This document shows, in pieces, positions 6,275-7,027 of a stretch of DNA of 7,027 bases. This DNA is from Sedimentisphaerales bacterium. Lineage in GTDB: Bacteria; Planctomycetota; Phycisphaerae; Sedimentisphaerales; SG8-4. The DNA is taken from NCBI GenBank assembly GCA_016928975.1, contig JAFGJR010000040.1, forward strand, positions 1 to 7,027. Direction: 5' to 3'. Position numbers and translations under genes: made by a program. How positions within the stretch are numbered: the first letter of the stretch is position 1; every line of letters begins with the position of its first letter. Below the pieces are notes generated by a model. The model searched no databases. It was not told where the DNA came from and worked only from the letters and a program-made list of their open reading frames with translations.

Positions 6275-7027
6275 ATGAGAAACATGCGAAGCACTCACAT
6301 CGTTTTGCAACTGATCCTGATAGCCACGACTTCACGCTGCTTTTCGGCTGAGCAGAGGTCCTCCACAGTAGATTCGAAATACCTCAACGCCGTGCGGGAG
6401 TTTGCGGACAATGTGCTCAAGTACGGCCGGGATACCTACGGGCCGAAGCACACGCCGCTGTTCGTGGACGGGCTGAACATCCATACCCACCAGCCGGTGA
6501 AGTGGATTAGTCCTAAAGGAGGAGACCCATTAACAGCAACCGAAACAGAAGAGTGGATCCTTTCCAACTTCGCCTCTCAGCAAACGTTGTTGCGAACGCT
6601 GGATGGCCTATCTGCGATCACAGGAGACGCACGGTACAGTCGGGCGGCAACGGAAGCGATCAGGTATGCGTTTGACTATTTGCGAACACCGAGCGGCCTC
6701 TTCTATTGGGGGCATGTCACAGCCTATGATGCCCTTGGGGACGCGCCACGCGGAGAGATGACGCACGAATCCATCAAGCTGCATTACCCCTATTACGAGC
6801 TGATGTGGAAAGTAGATCCCGAGGCGACGAGGAAGCTGATTGAGGCACTCTGGTGTGCCCATGTTATGGACTGGTCAAACCTTGACTTCAACAGAATCGG
6901 CATAACCACGGCCGATCAGGAAGAAGCATGGAATCACGAATACAAAGGTGGCCCTACATTCTACAAGAGCACTCATGGAGGGGGTGGTTTCTTCGTGACC
7001 GCTTCCAGTCTGATTCAGGCTGGCACA
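6275..7027 (+). CDS. Secreted protein, planctomycete pectate-lyase/glycosidase-like (5' part)
   Basis: The gene runs open to the right edge, with 251 codons visible. The start ATG at 6275 has AGGTG five bases upstream, and an in-frame TAG at 6236 blocks any much longer form; a second ATG lies at 6284. The N-terminus is a signal peptide: MRNMR, a hydrophobic stretch (9-19), then a likely cut near residue 25 (CFSA/EQ). Export to the periplasm or outside is therefore likely. The mature part is helical and aromatic-rich, with motifs TPLFVDGL (60-67), SNFASQQ (97-103), TLDGL (108-112), YWG (144-146), HE (164-165), HYPYYELMW (170-178), HVMDW (196-200) and LDFNR (203-207). This suggests an alpha/alpha-barrel carbohydrate-active protein. 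I recall similar planctomycete proteins labelled pectate lyase, but cannot confirm the family here. Codons such as AGA, ATA, CTA and TTA are commoner than in the enolase or kinase genes, consistent with transfer. Confidence 0.75.
   Translation, partial: MRNMRSTHIVLQLILIATTSRCFSAEQRSSTVDSKYLNAVREFADNVLKYGRDTYGPKHTPLFVDGLNIHTHQPVKWISPKGGDPLTATETEEWILSNFASQQTLLRTLDGLSAITGDARYSRAATEAIRYAFDYLRTPSGLFYWGHVTAYDALGDAPRGEMTHESIKLHYPYYELMWKVDPEATRKLIEALWCAHVMDWSNLDFNRIGITTADQEEAWNHEYKGGPTFYKSTHGGGGFFVTASSLIQAGT

Noticed and set aside
6088..6294. 68-codon minus-strand frame
   Set aside because: No ribosome-binding site, a composition unlike a protein, and it overlaps the start of the secreted-protein gene on the plus strand.

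Overview
The window looks like a piece of a bacterial chromosome, most likely from a planctomycete-type organism (Phycisphaerae/Sedimentisphaerales-like). This assignment is an inference. It rests on the style of the sensor kinase ectodomain, a remnant of the 'W-x-x-T-T-V-x-G-P-G' jelly-roll-like module common in secreted planctomycete and verrucomicrobial proteins, a secreted lyase-like protein of planctomycete type, short dispersed ATCCGCAATCCG-type intergenic repeats, and tRNA genes without an encoded CCA. All family assignments were made by eye; no database search was run.

Left part (1-2065): the 3' part of an enolase-related gene, open at the window's left edge, followed on the same strand by a small two-membrane-segment protein with a DivIC/FtsB-like coiled coil. 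An enolase next to an FtsB-like gene is a known neighbourhood in other bacteria. The enolase-like protein is the most unusual object here. After a complete and apparently catalytically intact end of the enolase barrel, it runs on for about 325 residues, and most of that extension is recognisable as a diverged enolase N-terminal domain. The whole protein is therefore either N-barrel-N' (a duplicated lid domain) or a circularly permuted enolase (barrel-N).

Middle part (2066-4869, minus strand): a two-component operon. A PhoB/OmpR-type response regulator is followed within a few bases by a membrane histidine kinase with a very large (about 380-residue) extracytoplasmic region that contains a Q/A/P-rich stretch. 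The regulator's promoter has a perfect TATAAT, no recognisable -35, and two TTTACA half-sites 11 bp apart at the -35 position. This is the layout expected for activation by a PhoB/PhoP-family regulator, so autoregulation is likely.

Right part (4870-7027): a tRNA-Phe(GAA) gene, a truncated secreted-protein module on the minus strand, about 330 bases with no convincing gene, a tRNA-Arg(TCT) gene with a good promoter, a 305-base non-coding stretch with a 17-bp palindrome and a degenerate tRNA anticodon-arm-like copy, and the 5' part of a secreted lyase/glycosidase-like protein that runs off the right edge. The region beyond tRNA-Arg is less G+C-rich, uses different codons and carries gene debris, so it reads as accessory DNA next to a tRNA, while the left two thirds read as core genome.
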